Of a stretch of DNA of 64,000 nt, positions 19,344 through 27,956 are shown piece after piece (positions within the stretch are counted from its first letter, which is position 1; every line of letters starts with the position of its first letter). This DNA comes from Acinetobacter variabilis. GTDB lineage: Bacteria > Pseudomonadota > Gammaproteobacteria > Pseudomonadales > Moraxellaceae. The notes under the pieces are model-generated. The model did no database searches. It saw nothing but the letters and a program-made list of their open reading frames with translations, and had not been told where the DNA came from. The translations under genes and the position numbers were made by a program. The DNA lies in NCBI RefSeq assembly GCF_000369625.1, contig NZ_KB850113.1:1590356-1654355 (forward strand), written 5' to 3'.

Positions 19344-20405
19344 ATGAGTATTCAAGTTAAAAATATTGAAAAACACTTTGGTGCATTCCATGCACTGAAA
19401 AACATTTCCCTAGATTTCCCGGATGGTCAGTTGGTTGCCCTTCTCGGTCCTTCAGGCTGTGGTAAAACGACTCTACTGCGTATCATTGCTGGTCTGGAAT
19501 CTGCTGACGGTGGTCAGGTGATTCTGGAAGGACAGGATGCAACCAATGTTCATGTCCGTGAACGTGAAGTGGGTTTTGTATTCCAGCACTATGCCCTGTT
19601 CCGTCATATGACCGTATTCGATAACGTGGCTTTTGGTCTACGTGTACGCCCACGTTCAACCCGTCCATCAGAAGCAGAAATTAAAAAACGTGTGACCCGT
19701 TTGCTTGATCTAGTACAACTTGGCTTCCTGGCAGACCGTTATCCGGCTCAGCTTTCTGGTGGTCAGCGTCAACGTATTGCACTTGCGCGTGCACTAGCCG
19801 TTGAGCCACGTGTACTATTACTGGATGAACCATTCGGCGCACTAGATGCCAAAGTCCGTAAAGAACTGCGCCGCTGGTTACGTACCCTGCATGATGAACT
19901 GCACATTACTTCAATTTTTGTCACTCACGACCAGGAAGAAGCCTTAGAAGTTGCAGATCAGATCGTGGTGATGAACAAAGGCAATGTAGAACAGATCGGT
20001 TCACCACGTGAAGTGTATGAAACACCGAAAACACCATTCGTGTTTGACTTCCTGGGACAAGCTAACCGTTTCGAAGGCCAGAATAATGGCGGCATACTTC
20101 AGCTAGGTGAAGATCGTATCCAGTTCGATGCCGCCAAACAGGCAGCTCAGGGTAATGTCATTGTATTCGCTCGCCCGGATGAACTGCGTATTCATGCACA
20201 ACCACAAGAGAATGCGATTCAGGCCACGTTTATTCGTGAACTCTGGATTGCAGGAAAAGTCGTTGCGGAACTGAATGACCGCCAAGGTAATCTGATTGAA
20301 ATTTCACTTACACCAGAAGAAGCCCGCGCTCATCAATTCCGTCCGGATCAAACTGTTTGGTTGAGTGCATTAAATCTGCATTTATTTGAAAACCAGGTCG
20401 CGTAA
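19344..20405 (+). CDS. cysA: Sulfate/thiosulfate ABC transporter ATPase CysA
   Basis: This 353-residue ATPase powers CysTW. Walker A is GPSGCGKTT (about residue 35), the Q-loop follows (FVFQHYALF), the signature is [15 protein letters not shown] and Walker B is [12 protein letters not shown], with the switch His in VTHDQEEAL. The C-terminal 110 residues form the TOBE-like regulatory domain usual for CysA. AAGGAATG precedes the start. It is the last transport gene before cysB. Confidence 0.96.
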   Translation: MSIQVKNIEKHFGAFHALKNISLDFPDGQLVALLGPSGCGKTTLLRIIAGLESADGGQVILEGQDATNVHVREREVGFVFQHYALFRHMTVFDNVAFGLRVRPRSTRPSEAEIKKRVTRLLDLVQLGFLADRYPAQLSGGQRQRIALARALAVEPRVLLLDEPFGALDAKVRKELRRWLRTLHDELHITSIFVTHDQEEALEVADQIVVMNKGNVEQIGSPREVYETPKTPFVFDFLGQANRFEGQNNGGILQLGEDRIQFDAAKQAAQGNVIVFARPDELRIHAQPQENAIQATFIRELWIAGKVVAELNDRQGNLIEISLTPEEARAHQFRPDQTVWLSALNLHLFENQVA

Positions 20406-20413
20406 GACTGCAA

Positions 20414-20437
20414 GATGGGGCTTTTAAATGCCCCATC
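20414..20437 (+). terminator. Hairpin between cysA and cysB
   Basis: GATGGGGC and GCCCCATC form a perfect 8-bp stem with an 8-base loop just after the cysA stop. It lacks a strong T-run (CTCTTAT follows), so it may be a partial terminator or a 3'-end stabiliser that lowers read-through into cysB rather than a full stop. Confidence 0.55.
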
Positions 20438-20457
20438 CTCTTATAGGGTAAAGAATT

Positions 20458-21381
20458 ATGAATTTCCAACAATTAAGAATTATTCGAGAAACTGTTAGAC
20501 AGAATTTTAACTTAACTGAAGCTTCAGCCGCGCTTTATACTTCGCAGTCAGGGGTCAGTAAGCATATTAAAGATTTAGAAGATGAGCTTGGTGTACAGCT
20601 ATTTATCCGTAAAGGTAAACGCCTTTTAGGACTGACTGAACCAGGTCAGGCACTTCTTGGCATTGTAGAGCGTATGCTGGTTGATGCAGACAATATCAAA
20701 CGTCTTGCAGATGATTTTAACAAGGTCGATGAAGGTACATTAACGATTGCAACAACACATACCCAGGCACGTTATGTATTACCGCCAATCGTGAACCAAT
20801 TTAAAAAAGAATTTCCGAAAGTTCATCTAATTTTGCAACAAGCCAGTCCAATGGAAATCACTGAAATGCTTCTTCAGGGTGAAGCAGATATCGGGATTGC
20901 GACTGAAGCCTTAACGACTGAAGAAAATCTGGCGAGTGTGCCTTATTATAACTGGCAGCACAGTATTATTACGCCGCAAAATCACCCGCTGAATAGCAAA
21001 GAACAGGTTCGTATTGAAGACCTCGCTGGCTATCCGATTATTACTTATCACGGTGGTTTTACAGGCCGTTCTAAAATCGACTCAGCCTTTGAAGAAGCCG
21101 GTGTGGATGTGGATATTGTAATGTCAGCTCTGGACGCCGATGTTATTAAAACTTATGTCGAGCTCAACATGGGTGTCGGTATTGTCAATGATCTGGCTTA
21201 TGATCCAGAACGTGACTATCGTCTGAAACAGATTAAAACCGATATTTTTGGGGTAAATACTACCTGGATTGCAGTACGTAAAGGCCACTTATTACGTGGT
21301 TATGGTTATGAGTTTATTTCTTTATGCTCACCAGATGCAGATATCAAGGCACTGAAAAAAGTCGCTTATCCAGATGAATAA
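20458..21381 (+). CDS. cysB: CysB, LysR-type regulator of sulfur assimilation
   Basis: This 307-residue LysR-type protein has the helix-turn-helix near its start (NLTEASAALYTSQSGVSKHIKDLEDELG) and a periplasmic-binding-protein-like effector domain (YPIITYHGGFTGRSKID is a CysB-specific sulfate/acetylserine pocket region). CysB activates sulfate uptake and cysteine genes in response to O-acetylserine. Its place directly after cysA and its sequence separate it from generic LysR proteins. A terminator follows. Confidence 0.95.
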   Translation: MNFQQLRIIRETVRQNFNLTEASAALYTSQSGVSKHIKDLEDELGVQLFIRKGKRLLGLTEPGQALLGIVERMLVDADNIKRLADDFNKVDEGTLTIATTHTQARYVLPPIVNQFKKEFPKVHLILQQASPMEITEMLLQGEADIGIATEALTTEENLASVPYYNWQHSIITPQNHPLNSKEQVRIEDLAGYPIITYHGGFTGRSKIDSAFEEAGVDVDIVMSALDADVIKTYVELNMGVGIVNDLAYDPERDYRLKQIKTDIFGVNTTWIAVRKGHLLRGYGYEFISLCSPDADIKALKKVAYPDE

Positions 21382-21403
21382 TATGGATTGTACTATCTAA
21401 ATT

Positions 21404-21428
21404 GAAGAGGCCTATCGCCTCTTTTTTC
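21404..21428 (+). terminator. Terminator of cysB
   Basis: AAGAGGC and GCCTCTT pair around CTATC and are followed by a run of six T residues, 23 bases after the cysB stop. Confidence 0.88.
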
Positions 21429-21524
21429 AATTTTACCAGTAGATTATTTCATTAAAAATCAAGCATAATCACAGTATAATTCAATAAATAAATTATATTA
21501 ATGATGAGCTAAAAATTTTCCCTC

Positions 21525-22703
21525 TTGGGATGTGGACTGATTTTTTCCGGGACAAGTTTTGCTGCCGCTTTTGAGCAATCTAACCAAAGCATCCAATCGT
21601 TTTTTGAAAAAAATAATTATGCTGAAGTTTCACTGGCTTGGGTTCGCCCTGATATCAGCGGTCAGGTACAACATACCGAAGAGCTGCAACAATTAGGCAT
21701 CACGGATTTTTCAACAGGAAATCTTGTCCATAACCAATTGATCTCTAATGTCGCATTAAAATTCCAGTTGAATCCTCAAGTGTCGTGGGAACTGATTTAC
21801 GATCAGCCTTATTCTATAGATATCGCTTATCATTATGATCCTGCTTTTGCAGGTGCAACACTTCCAATTGAGGCTGCTACCATTCAGTTTGAGAGCCATA
21901 ATTTGACCTCATTAATTGGCTTTCAACCAAACGATAACTGGAATTTTTATACAGGGCTAAGTTATCAAAGCTTAGAAGGAAATTTATATTTATCCGGACA
22001 GACATTTTATATATTCAATGGTTATCGGGCCACATTTGAACGAGATGCCGCTCGGGGCTGGCTTGCTGGAATCAGTTATCAGATTCAAGAATATTTTTTT
22101 AGAACCGCACTGACCTATCGCTCTGCAATTACTCATCACAATAAAACCACTGAGTCGATTATTGTAGGTACGAATCCAGCACCTTATACAGAAATTCAAA
22201 CTCCACAGTCTGTGAACTTGGATTTTCAGACAGCTTTAACTGATCGAAATGCGCTCTATGGCACGCTGCGTTGGTCAAACTGGCAAAATTTCGTGATCCA
22301 GCCGCCTAAATTTGGCGCTGTAATTGACTATGCGGCCTTACAGTTTCCGGAAGTAAAACCATTCAGGATGATTGATTATCGTGAGGATCAATGGTCTGGA
22401 AAAATCGGACTTGCTTATCAATGGCCATCTTTTGGCATAAATTCTATCGAACTCTTATGGGATTCTGGTACAGGAAATCCGGCTTCAACCCTGAATCCGA
22501 GTGATGGTTATTGGGGTATCGGACTAGGTCATCTTTATAAGATTCAAGAAACCTGGGATATTGCTACAGGACTATATTATTTAAAGTTTCAAAAACCTGA
22601 AATTTCCTTATCCGAACCTATTACGCCGCAGATCGCAGGTTTATCCGCAGTTTCTGATAACAGTGCTTGGATCCTAGGTTTGAAACTGGGTTATCACTTT
22701 TAA
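21525..22703 (+). CDS. FadL/OmpP1-family outer-membrane transporter with a broken start
   Basis: The frame encodes a FadL-type hydrophobic-substrate outer-membrane channel: mature start AAAFEQSNQSIQSF, barrel-type alternating strands, and the C-terminal GLKLGYHF ending in phenylalanine as outer-membrane barrels do. The 392 residues fit the family. The 5' end is odd. ATG ATG AGC at 21501-21509 is followed by an in-frame TAA at 21510-21512, and then by the rest of a good signal peptide (KFSLLGCGLIFSGTSFA). The only remaining in-frame start of that signal is TTG 21525, which gives a signal without a charged end and has no ribosome-binding site. It is probably a recent nonsense mutant, or poorly translated. 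Confidence 0.7.
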   Translation: MGCGLIFSGTSFAAAFEQSNQSIQSFFEKNNYAEVSLAWVRPDISGQVQHTEELQQLGITDFSTGNLVHNQLISNVALKFQLNPQVSWELIYDQPYSIDIAYHYDPAFAGATLPIEAATIQFESHNLTSLIGFQPNDNWNFYTGLSYQSLEGNLYLSGQTFYIFNGYRATFERDAARGWLAGISYQIQEYFFRTALTYRSAITHHNKTTESIIVGTNPAPYTEIQTPQSVNLDFQTALTDRNALYGTLRWSNWQNFVIQPPKFGAVIDYAALQFPEVKPFRMIDYREDQWSGKIGLAYQWPSFGINSIELLWDSGTGNPASTLNPSDGYWGIGLGHLYKIQETWDIATGLYYLKFQKPEISLSEPITPQIAGLSAVSDNSAWILGLKLGYHF

Positions 22704-22717
22704 AATTGTTCTAACAA

Positions 22718-22745
22718 CAAAAAACGGGCCGAAGCCCGTTTTTTG
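22718..22745. terminator. Bidirectional terminator
   Basis: CAAAAAACGGGC and GCCCGTTTTTTG form a perfect stem around CGAA between two convergent outer-membrane protein genes, with T-runs in both directions. Confidence 0.92.
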
Positions 22746-22759
22746 TATTAAGTAAAATA

Positions 22760-23482
22760 TTAGAAGCGGAAGCTTACACCCAGTTTTGCGACTGGAAGCC
22801 ATTCGTATTTATTATCTTCACGAATTTCACGCTCTTCATCTCTTACAGCTTGTTCAAATTCACCTTGACGCGCTTCTACAGTTCCTTCACTTACTAAATT
22901 AACGCGTGGGTTACCATTATAGTATGCACCCAACTCGCCAAATACACCCCAACGGTTAGTAATTGCTGGAGAGAAACCAATACCTACATACGGAGCAATA
23001 TTATTTTTGTAGGATAATTGACCATTAAGTCGTACCCCATCTGCACCAGCTGTAAAATCTTTGCCATTTACTGTAAAACCACGCTCTGGATCTACTCGAC
23101 GATCGATATCATAATCATTATCGATATATGCTACACCGGCTGCCATATAGAACCAGTTCGCCCAAGGACGAATCTCAGCATTTAAATAAGTCAGGTTATT
23201 GTCCATATCTAAGTCATATTTAGAACCGTTGATTGATAAATCATCTGACCATGAAATATCACCACCGTTATAACCTAGAGTAACACCTACATAAGGGTTA
23301 GCATTCCAAGAGATCGCGCCACCGTAACCGGTAGTACCGACTTCAGCACGAACAGCTGCAGGTTTAAAGAAAGAGAATTCAGCTACGCCTTCATCTGTTA
23401 CAATTGTTTCATCAGCAGCCATAACAGATCCAGCTGTGGCAGCTAGAACGGATACTGCTAAAAGTTGATATAAAGCTTTCAT
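22760..23482 (-). CDS. Outer-membrane beta-barrel protein, unknown function
   Basis: This 240-residue protein has a clear signal peptide (MKALYQLLAVSVLAATAGSVMAADE) and then alternating polar/aromatic strands (for example YVGVTLGYNGG and YVGIGFSPAITNRWGVFGELG). It ends in KLGVSFRF, with the terminal phenylalanine recognised by the BAM complex. I chose 23482 because GAGGAGAGAAATA directly precedes this ATG and the signal peptide starts here; the in-frame upstream extension is not signal-like. It is reminiscent of OmpW/OmpA-type small barrels, but I do not recognise the family. Confidence 0.75.
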   Translation of the reverse strand: MKALYQLLAVSVLAATAGSVMAADETIVTDEGVAEFSFFKPAAVRAEVGTTGYGGAISWNANPYVGVTLGYNGGDISWSDDLSINGSKYDLDMDNNLTYLNAEIRPWANWFYMAAGVAYIDNDYDIDRRVDPERGFTVNGKDFTAGADGVRLNGQLSYKNNIAPYVGIGFSPAITNRWGVFGELGAYYNGNPRVNLVSEGTVEARQGEFEQAVRDEEREIREDNKYEWLPVAKLGVSFRF

Positions 23483-23781
23483 TATTTCTCTCCTCAAAAG
23501 AACTTTTTTTTCATCATTAGTTATTCGTGATGAGCTCAATATAAAGGAGCCAATGAATATTTTTTATTTGTGTTTTGCTAGGCTTTTGTTATTTTTTGAT
23601 ACATATTAATTTTTCTTGTTGAATGATAAGCCTTTTTTAAACAATGTTTGTACATATCTAAAATACGAAAAGGATACTAATCACTTTACTTGCGAATTTA
23701 ATTCAGCACCCCTCCTAGTTTTCCATCTTTTTAGAGCAATATAGTGTAAAATATCGGAAATTTTTTTCTGGAAGGAAGATC

Positions 23782-24603
23782 ATGTCTCAGCTTTCAACAA
23801 TCATTGAACAAGCGTTTGAAGACCGTGCGAATTTCACAGCAGCAGACTGTCCTGCTGAAATCCGTCAAGCAGTTGAGGAAGTAATTGCTGGCCTGGACAA
23901 TGGTACTTTACGTGTTGCTGAAAAAATCGAAGGTGAATGGGTTGTTCATCAATGGATTAAGAAAGCGGTATTGTTATCATTTAAATTAAACGATAACAAA
24001 CCAATGGAAGCTTGTGATCTTCGCTTCTACGACAAAGTAGATACTAAATTCTCTGACTGGACTGACGAGCAATTTAAAGCTGCTGGCGTACGTGTTGTTC
24101 CTCCGGCGGTAGCGCGTAAAGGTTCTTTCCAAGCGAAAAACGTGGTACTGATGCCTTCTTATGTGAACATCGGTGCTTATGTAGATGAAGGTACAATGGT
24201 CGATACTTGGGCAACTGTAGGTTCATGTGCTCAAATCGGTAAAAATGTTCACTTGTCTGGTGGTGTAGGGATCGGTGGTGTTCTTGAACCGCTTCAAGCT
24301 AACCCAACAATTATTGAAGACAACTGTTTCATTGGTGCACGTTCTGAAATCGTTGAAGGCGTAATCGTTGAAGAAGGTTCTGTAATTTCAATGGGCGTAT
24401 TCATTGGTCAATCTACCAAGATTTATGACCGTGAAACTGGCGAAATCCATTATGGCCGTGTACCTGCTGGTTCTGTTGTAGTATCAGGCAGCCTGCCATC
24501 TAAATGCGGTAAATACAGCTTATATGCAGCTGTAATCGTGAAAAAAGTAGATGCGAAAACTCGTGCTAAAACTAGCCTGAACGATCTGCTACGCGAAGAC
24601 TAA
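23782..24603 (+). CDS. dapD: Tetrahydrodipicolinate N-succinyltransferase
   Basis: DapD transfers succinyl from succinyl-CoA to tetrahydrodipicolinate in the lysine/diaminopimelate pathway. The 273-residue protein has the left-handed beta-helix hexapeptide repeats in its middle ([38 protein letters not shown]) and matches the family length. GGAAGGAAGATC precedes the ATG. Meso-diaminopimelate made here feeds both lysine and peptidoglycan. Confidence 0.97.
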   Translation: MSQLSTIIEQAFEDRANFTAADCPAEIRQAVEEVIAGLDNGTLRVAEKIEGEWVVHQWIKKAVLLSFKLNDNKPMEACDLRFYDKVDTKFSDWTDEQFKAAGVRVVPPAVARKGSFQAKNVVLMPSYVNIGAYVDEGTMVDTWATVGSCAQIGKNVHLSGGVGIGGVLEPLQANPTIIEDNCFIGARSEIVEGVIVEEGSVISMGVFIGQSTKIYDRETGEIHYGRVPAGSVVVSGSLPSKCGKYSLYAAVIVKKVDAKTRAKTSLNDLLRED

Positions 24604-24617
24604 GATGTCTTAACTTA

Positions 24618-24692
24618 GAGGAAACATTTGTGTTCCTCGGAGCTTCAACCGCTCCTCGTCTCTACGGTCAGCAATGATCGTAGGGATTTTTA
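24618..24692 (+). ncRNA. Structured RNA or leader between dapD and queE (three hairpins)
   Basis: Three consecutive hairpins are visible. GAGGA (24618-24622) pairs with TCCTC (24634-24638). GGAGC (24639-24643) pairs with GCTCC (24651-24655) around TTCAACC. CTACGGTCA (24662-24670) pairs with TGATCGTAG (24675-24683) around a GCAA tetraloop, followed by GGA and a T-rich tract. GAGGA can instead pair with a second TCCTC at 24653-24657, which would break hairpin 2. The last hairpin looks like an intrinsic terminator. It could be the dapD terminator region, a queE leader or a small RNA. It does not match the preQ1 riboswitch consensus. Confidence 0.45.
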
Positions 24693-24734
24693 TTTTTATA
24701 CATTGTTATTTATTTTTCAGTGGTTAATGTTGTT

Positions 24735-25445
24735 ATGAATACGCTTCGATCTTCCGCAATTCCAGTTTCTGATCCGTCTGCGGGCTTACGCATTACGGAG
24801 ATCTTCTATTCATTACAAGGTGAAGCCAATACTGCAGGTTTACCAACCGTATTTATCCGCTTAACCGGATGTCCACTGCGCTGTACCTATTGTGATACTA
24901 CGTATTCTTTTGAAGGTGGTGAGCGCAAATCTTTAGATGACATCATCCAGACCACGCTTGATTTTAAAACGCCTTATGTCTGTGTGACCGGTGGTGAACC
25001 ATTGGCTCAACCGAACGCCCTGCCTCTGATGCAACGACTTGCAGATTTAGGCTGTGAAGTCTCTTTAGAAACCAGCGGTGCGTTAGATGTTTCTAAAGTG
25101 GATGCACGGGTATCCAAAGTTCTGGATTTAAAAACACCAACTTCAGGTGAAGTTGCACGAAATTTGCTTACAAATCTGGACCATTTAACTCAGCATGACC
25201 AGATTAAGTTTGTGATCTGTAATCGTGAAGATTATGAATGGTCAAAACAGCAGGTAGAACAGTACCAGTTGAATGAAAAAGTCAGTACGGTCTGGTTCTC
25301 CCCTGCCTTTGCAGTTGAAAAAGGAGCTGCGCGCTTGCCACAATTGGCACGTGATCTGGCTCAATGGATTTTAGAAGACCATCTCCCTGTTCGTTTCCAG
25401 CTGCAGCTGCACAAGTTGTTATGGAATGATGAAACTGGTCGTTAA
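24735..25445 (+). CDS. queE: 7-carboxy-7-deazaguanine synthase
   Basis: QueE is a radical SAM enzyme that converts 6-carboxytetrahydropterin to 7-carboxy-7-deazaguanine in queuosine synthesis. The iron-sulfur motif C-x3-C-x2-C is in TGCPLRCTYCDTTYSF (about residue 43), and the SAM-binding GGEP occurs at about residue 87. ATG 24735 (236 residues) is preferred to the GTG at 24720, which would add five residues. It is followed by queC, the next enzyme, 33 bp on. A structured RNA lies immediately upstream. Confidence 0.95.
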   Translation: MNTLRSSAIPVSDPSAGLRITEIFYSLQGEANTAGLPTVFIRLTGCPLRCTYCDTTYSFEGGERKSLDDIIQTTLDFKTPYVCVTGGEPLAQPNALPLMQRLADLGCEVSLETSGALDVSKVDARVSKVLDLKTPTSGEVARNLLTNLDHLTQHDQIKFVICNREDYEWSKQQVEQYQLNEKVSTVWFSPAFAVEKGAARLPQLARDLAQWILEDHLPVRFQLQLHKLLWNDETGR

Positions 25446-25478
25446 TTTTTGTAAATTTACTATATTGGAGTATTTGTT

Positions 25479-26147
25479 ATGCGCCCTCGTGCCATTGTAT
25501 TGTTATCTGGCGGATTAGATTCAACAACCTGTCTGGCTTGGGCGCAGGCACGCTATGAATGTATCGCACTGAGTTTTATGTATGGCCAACGCTCTACTAC
25601 AGAACTTGATGCAGCTCGCGCGCTGGCTCAACGCTCGGGTGTAGAACATCGTGTCATCAATATTGATTTAGGTAACTTGGGCGGCTCAGCCCTTACTGAT
25701 CATAGCATTGAGGTACCAGACCAATTGCAGGAAGGTATTCCGGTAACCTATGTGCCTGCACGAAATACCATCTTCTTATCTTATGCTTTGGCCGCTGCAG
25801 AAGTGTTCAGTGCAGAGGCAATTGTGATCGGGATTAATGCGGTGGATTATTCAGGTTATCCAGACTGCCGCCCGGAATTTATTGAAGCTTTTGCCAATAT
25901 GGCACGCCTTGCAACCAAGGTCGGTGTTGAAGGTCAAGCCCTGAAATTTGAAACACCTTTGTTACATTTATCCAAAGCAAATATCATTCGCTTAGGCCTA
26001 GAACATGGCGTAGACTACAGTCAAACGGTATCTTGCTACCAAGCAGATGACCAAGGACGTGCGTGTGGAACATGTGACAGTTGTCGTTTACGCAAGCAAG
26101 GTTTTGCTGATGCAGGTGTTGAAGACCCGACACGTTATTACCTTTAA
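25479..26147 (+). CDS. queC: 7-cyano-7-deazaguanine (preQ0) synthase
   Basis: QueC converts the QueE product to preQ0 using ATP and ammonia. The PP-loop [12 protein letters not shown] is at residue 8, and the zinc site is made by the C-terminal cysteines in [18 protein letters not shown]. The 222 residues match the family. TTGGAG precedes the ATG. Together with queE it covers the middle of the queuosine pathway; folE, queD and queF are not in the window. Confidence 0.96.
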   Translation: MRPRAIVLLSGGLDSTTCLAWAQARYECIALSFMYGQRSTTELDAARALAQRSGVEHRVINIDLGNLGGSALTDHSIEVPDQLQEGIPVTYVPARNTIFLSYALAAAEVFSAEAIVIGINAVDYSGYPDCRPEFIEAFANMARLATKVGVEGQALKFETPLLHLSKANIIRLGLEHGVDYSQTVSCYQADDQGRACGTCDSCRLRKQGFADAGVEDPTRYYL

Positions 26148-26174
26148 AATCGATCAAGGTTATAAATCCATATT

Positions 26175-26636
26175 ATGAATATTAAAGCCAAATTACTTGC
26201 GACTACCCTACTCTCTTTGTCTGCCCTATTTTCAACTGCATCTTTTGCAAATAATGATCAAGCTAAGGCAAAAGCAGAATTTGAGGCGATGAAAAAAGAA
26301 TATACAACTGCCATGAAAAATGCTGGAAGCAGTTCAAATGTGCGTGACGGTTTAATTAAAGCCTGCGCTATTCCCTACAAACAGGCAGTGAAGTACAAAA
26401 AACTGACTCAGTCTGATGTGAATAAGCTTTGTACATGTGAAGTGGATGCAGAAGGTAAATTAACTCAAGCTCAGAAATGGCAGATTCAAAGCACTATCAA
26501 CCAGAAGAAAAACCCTGCTACTTTAGACTTTGTTAAAAAACAAAGCCAGAACGTGCAGTCTTGTGTAGGCCCACAGCTCGCAGGTAAATTAAATTCACTT
26601 GCTGCAGAAGCCAATAAAGCCGCTCAAAAGAAATAA
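26175..26636 (+). CDS. Exported protein of unknown function
   Basis: This 153-residue protein has a good signal peptide (cleavage near ASFANND, residue 25). The mature part is lysine/glutamine-rich and probably helical. It has four cysteines: one in KACAIP, two in KLCTCEV and one near the C-terminal end (VQSCVG), which may form disulfides in the periplasm. I do not recognise the family. It lies 27 bp after queC with only a weak ribosome-binding site, and about 80 bp before the peroxiredoxin gene. Confidence 0.72.
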   Translation: MNIKAKLLATTLLSLSALFSTASFANNDQAKAKAEFEAMKKEYTTAMKNAGSSSNVRDGLIKACAIPYKQAVKYKKLTQSDVNKLCTCEVDAEGKLTQAQKWQIQSTINQKKNPATLDFVKKQSQNVQSCVGPQLAGKLNSLAAEANKAAQKK

Positions 26637-26716
26637 TCCTGACGGATGTTTTTCTAGGATAAGCCACTATAATGTGGCTTATTTTTTTGAAAAAATTTAG
26701 AAAAATTGGAGAGATC

Positions 26717-27175
26717 ATGTCTGAGATCAGCTTACTTGAGCACACTTTTCCGACCACTACAGGTGAAATTAATCTGGCCCAATTAAATGCAGAATGGCTG
26801 GTGATCTATTTTTATCCTAAAGATTCGACACCTGGCTGTACTACTCAGGCAGTCGGCTTCTCTTGTTTAAAAGATCAGTTTGATGCACTGAATACGACTA
26901 TTTTGGGCGTATCACGTGACTCAGTTAAAGCGCATCAGAACTTTACTGAAAAACAGAATCTGACCATTAATCTGATCAGTGATAAAGAAGAAGTGTTATG
27001 CAAACACTTTGATGTCATTAAAGAAAAGAATATGTATGGCAAGAAAGTCATGGGCATTGAACGCTCTACCTTCATTTTCCATAATGGAAAACTGGTCAAA
27101 GAATACCGCAAGGTAAAAGCTGCTGGCCATGCTGAACAGGTTTTAGAAGATTTGAAAGCTTTACAGGCTGCTTAA
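26717..27175 (+). CDS. PrxQ/Bcp-type peroxiredoxin
   Basis: This 152-residue thioredoxin-fold peroxidase reduces hydroperoxides. The peroxidatic cysteine is Cys41 in KDSTPGCTTQ. The resolving cysteine found five residues on in E. coli Bcp is Val46 here; the only nearby cysteine is Cys50 (GFSCL). It may therefore use a different resolving residue or a one-cysteine cycle. I chose ATG 26717 because GGAGAG sits just upstream; a longer in-frame start at 26672 adds an unrelated hydrophobic stretch. A terminator follows. Confidence 0.88.
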   Translation: MSEISLLEHTFPTTTGEINLAQLNAEWLVIYFYPKDSTPGCTTQAVGFSCLKDQFDALNTTILGVSRDSVKAHQNFTEKQNLTINLISDKEEVLCKHFDVIKEKNMYGKKVMGIERSTFIFHNGKLVKEYRKVKAAGHAEQVLEDLKALQAA

Positions 27176-27194
27176 GGTGTTTCATAAAATCAAA

Positions 27195-27226
27195 AAGGCA
27201 TGCATAGAAATATCATGCCTTCTTCT
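27195..27226 (+). terminator. Terminator of the peroxiredoxin gene
   Basis: AAGGCATG and CATGCCTT pair around an 11-base loop, followed by CTTCTTT. It lies between the convergent peroxiredoxin and argO genes. Confidence 0.75.
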
Positions 27227-27249
27227 TTAGAGTTGCTGCAAAGAATAAT

Positions 27250-27849
27250 TCAATTCACTAAAGAAACCGCAATCGACCACATTACACAGCCAATAAGTAT
27301 ATCCAATATTTTCCAGGCTTGTGGTCGCTGAAAAATAGGTTGCAAATAACGTGCTGCATAGCCCAGTCCAAAAAAGAATACAAAGGACGCACTAATCGCT
27401 CCTAAAGCAAATTGTATCTGTGCATTGGAATATTGGGTGGAGATGGAACCAATCAAGACCAAAGCATCCAGATAGACATGCGGATTGAGCCAGGTCAGCA
27501 TTAAACAGATCAGCAAAACTTTATATAAAGAAGGCACATCTTTTTGATCTGTGTCCAGACGCTGCTCATTCTTCCAGGCCTGATAAAAATGCTGAGCGCC
27601 ATAGATCGCCAGAAAAGTCGCGCCCAGATATTTCGCCATATTGATCCAGTGCGGATTGACCAGCATCAATTGTGAAAATCCCAGAACACCGGCAAAAATC
27701 AATATCGCATCAGATAAGGCACAACACATACAGATCGCAAAGACATACTGCTGTTTCAAACCCTGTTTCAATACAAAAGCATTTTGTGCACCAATGGCAA
27801 TAATCAGGCTAAAGCCTACCGCCAGACCTTGTATATATGCATTTAACAT
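27250..27849 (-). CDS. argO: LysE/ArgO-family amino-acid exporter
   Basis: This 199-residue inner-membrane protein has about six membrane segments and the LysE-family start (GLAVGFSLIIAIGAQNAFVLKQGL). ArgO exports arginine (and lysine analogues) and is induced by ArgP. A divergent ArgP-like gene 107 bp away supports the assignment over other LysE members. WLNPHVYLDALVLIGSIS is the family's second conserved block. Confidence 0.88.
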   Translation of the reverse strand: MLNAYIQGLAVGFSLIIAIGAQNAFVLKQGLKQQYVFAICMCCALSDAILIFAGVLGFSQLMLVNPHWINMAKYLGATFLAIYGAQHFYQAWKNEQRLDTDQKDVPSLYKVLLICLMLTWLNPHVYLDALVLIGSISTQYSNAQIQFALGAISASFVFFFGLGYAARYLQPIFQRPQAWKILDILIGCVMWSIAVSLVN

Positions 27850-27956
27850 TGGAATATCATGGAATTATAAAGATGGAGATCATTATCTATGTTATTCTTT
27901 TCAATTAAATATAATTAAGAAAATATCATTCAGACTAAATTTTATTTAGGTAAGCT

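Noticed and set aside
24618..24692. preQ1 riboswitch upstream of queE
   Set aside because: The sequence lacks the short type I aptamer pattern and the type II core; only hairpins with a terminator-like last stem are seen. It is kept as an unassigned structured RNA instead.
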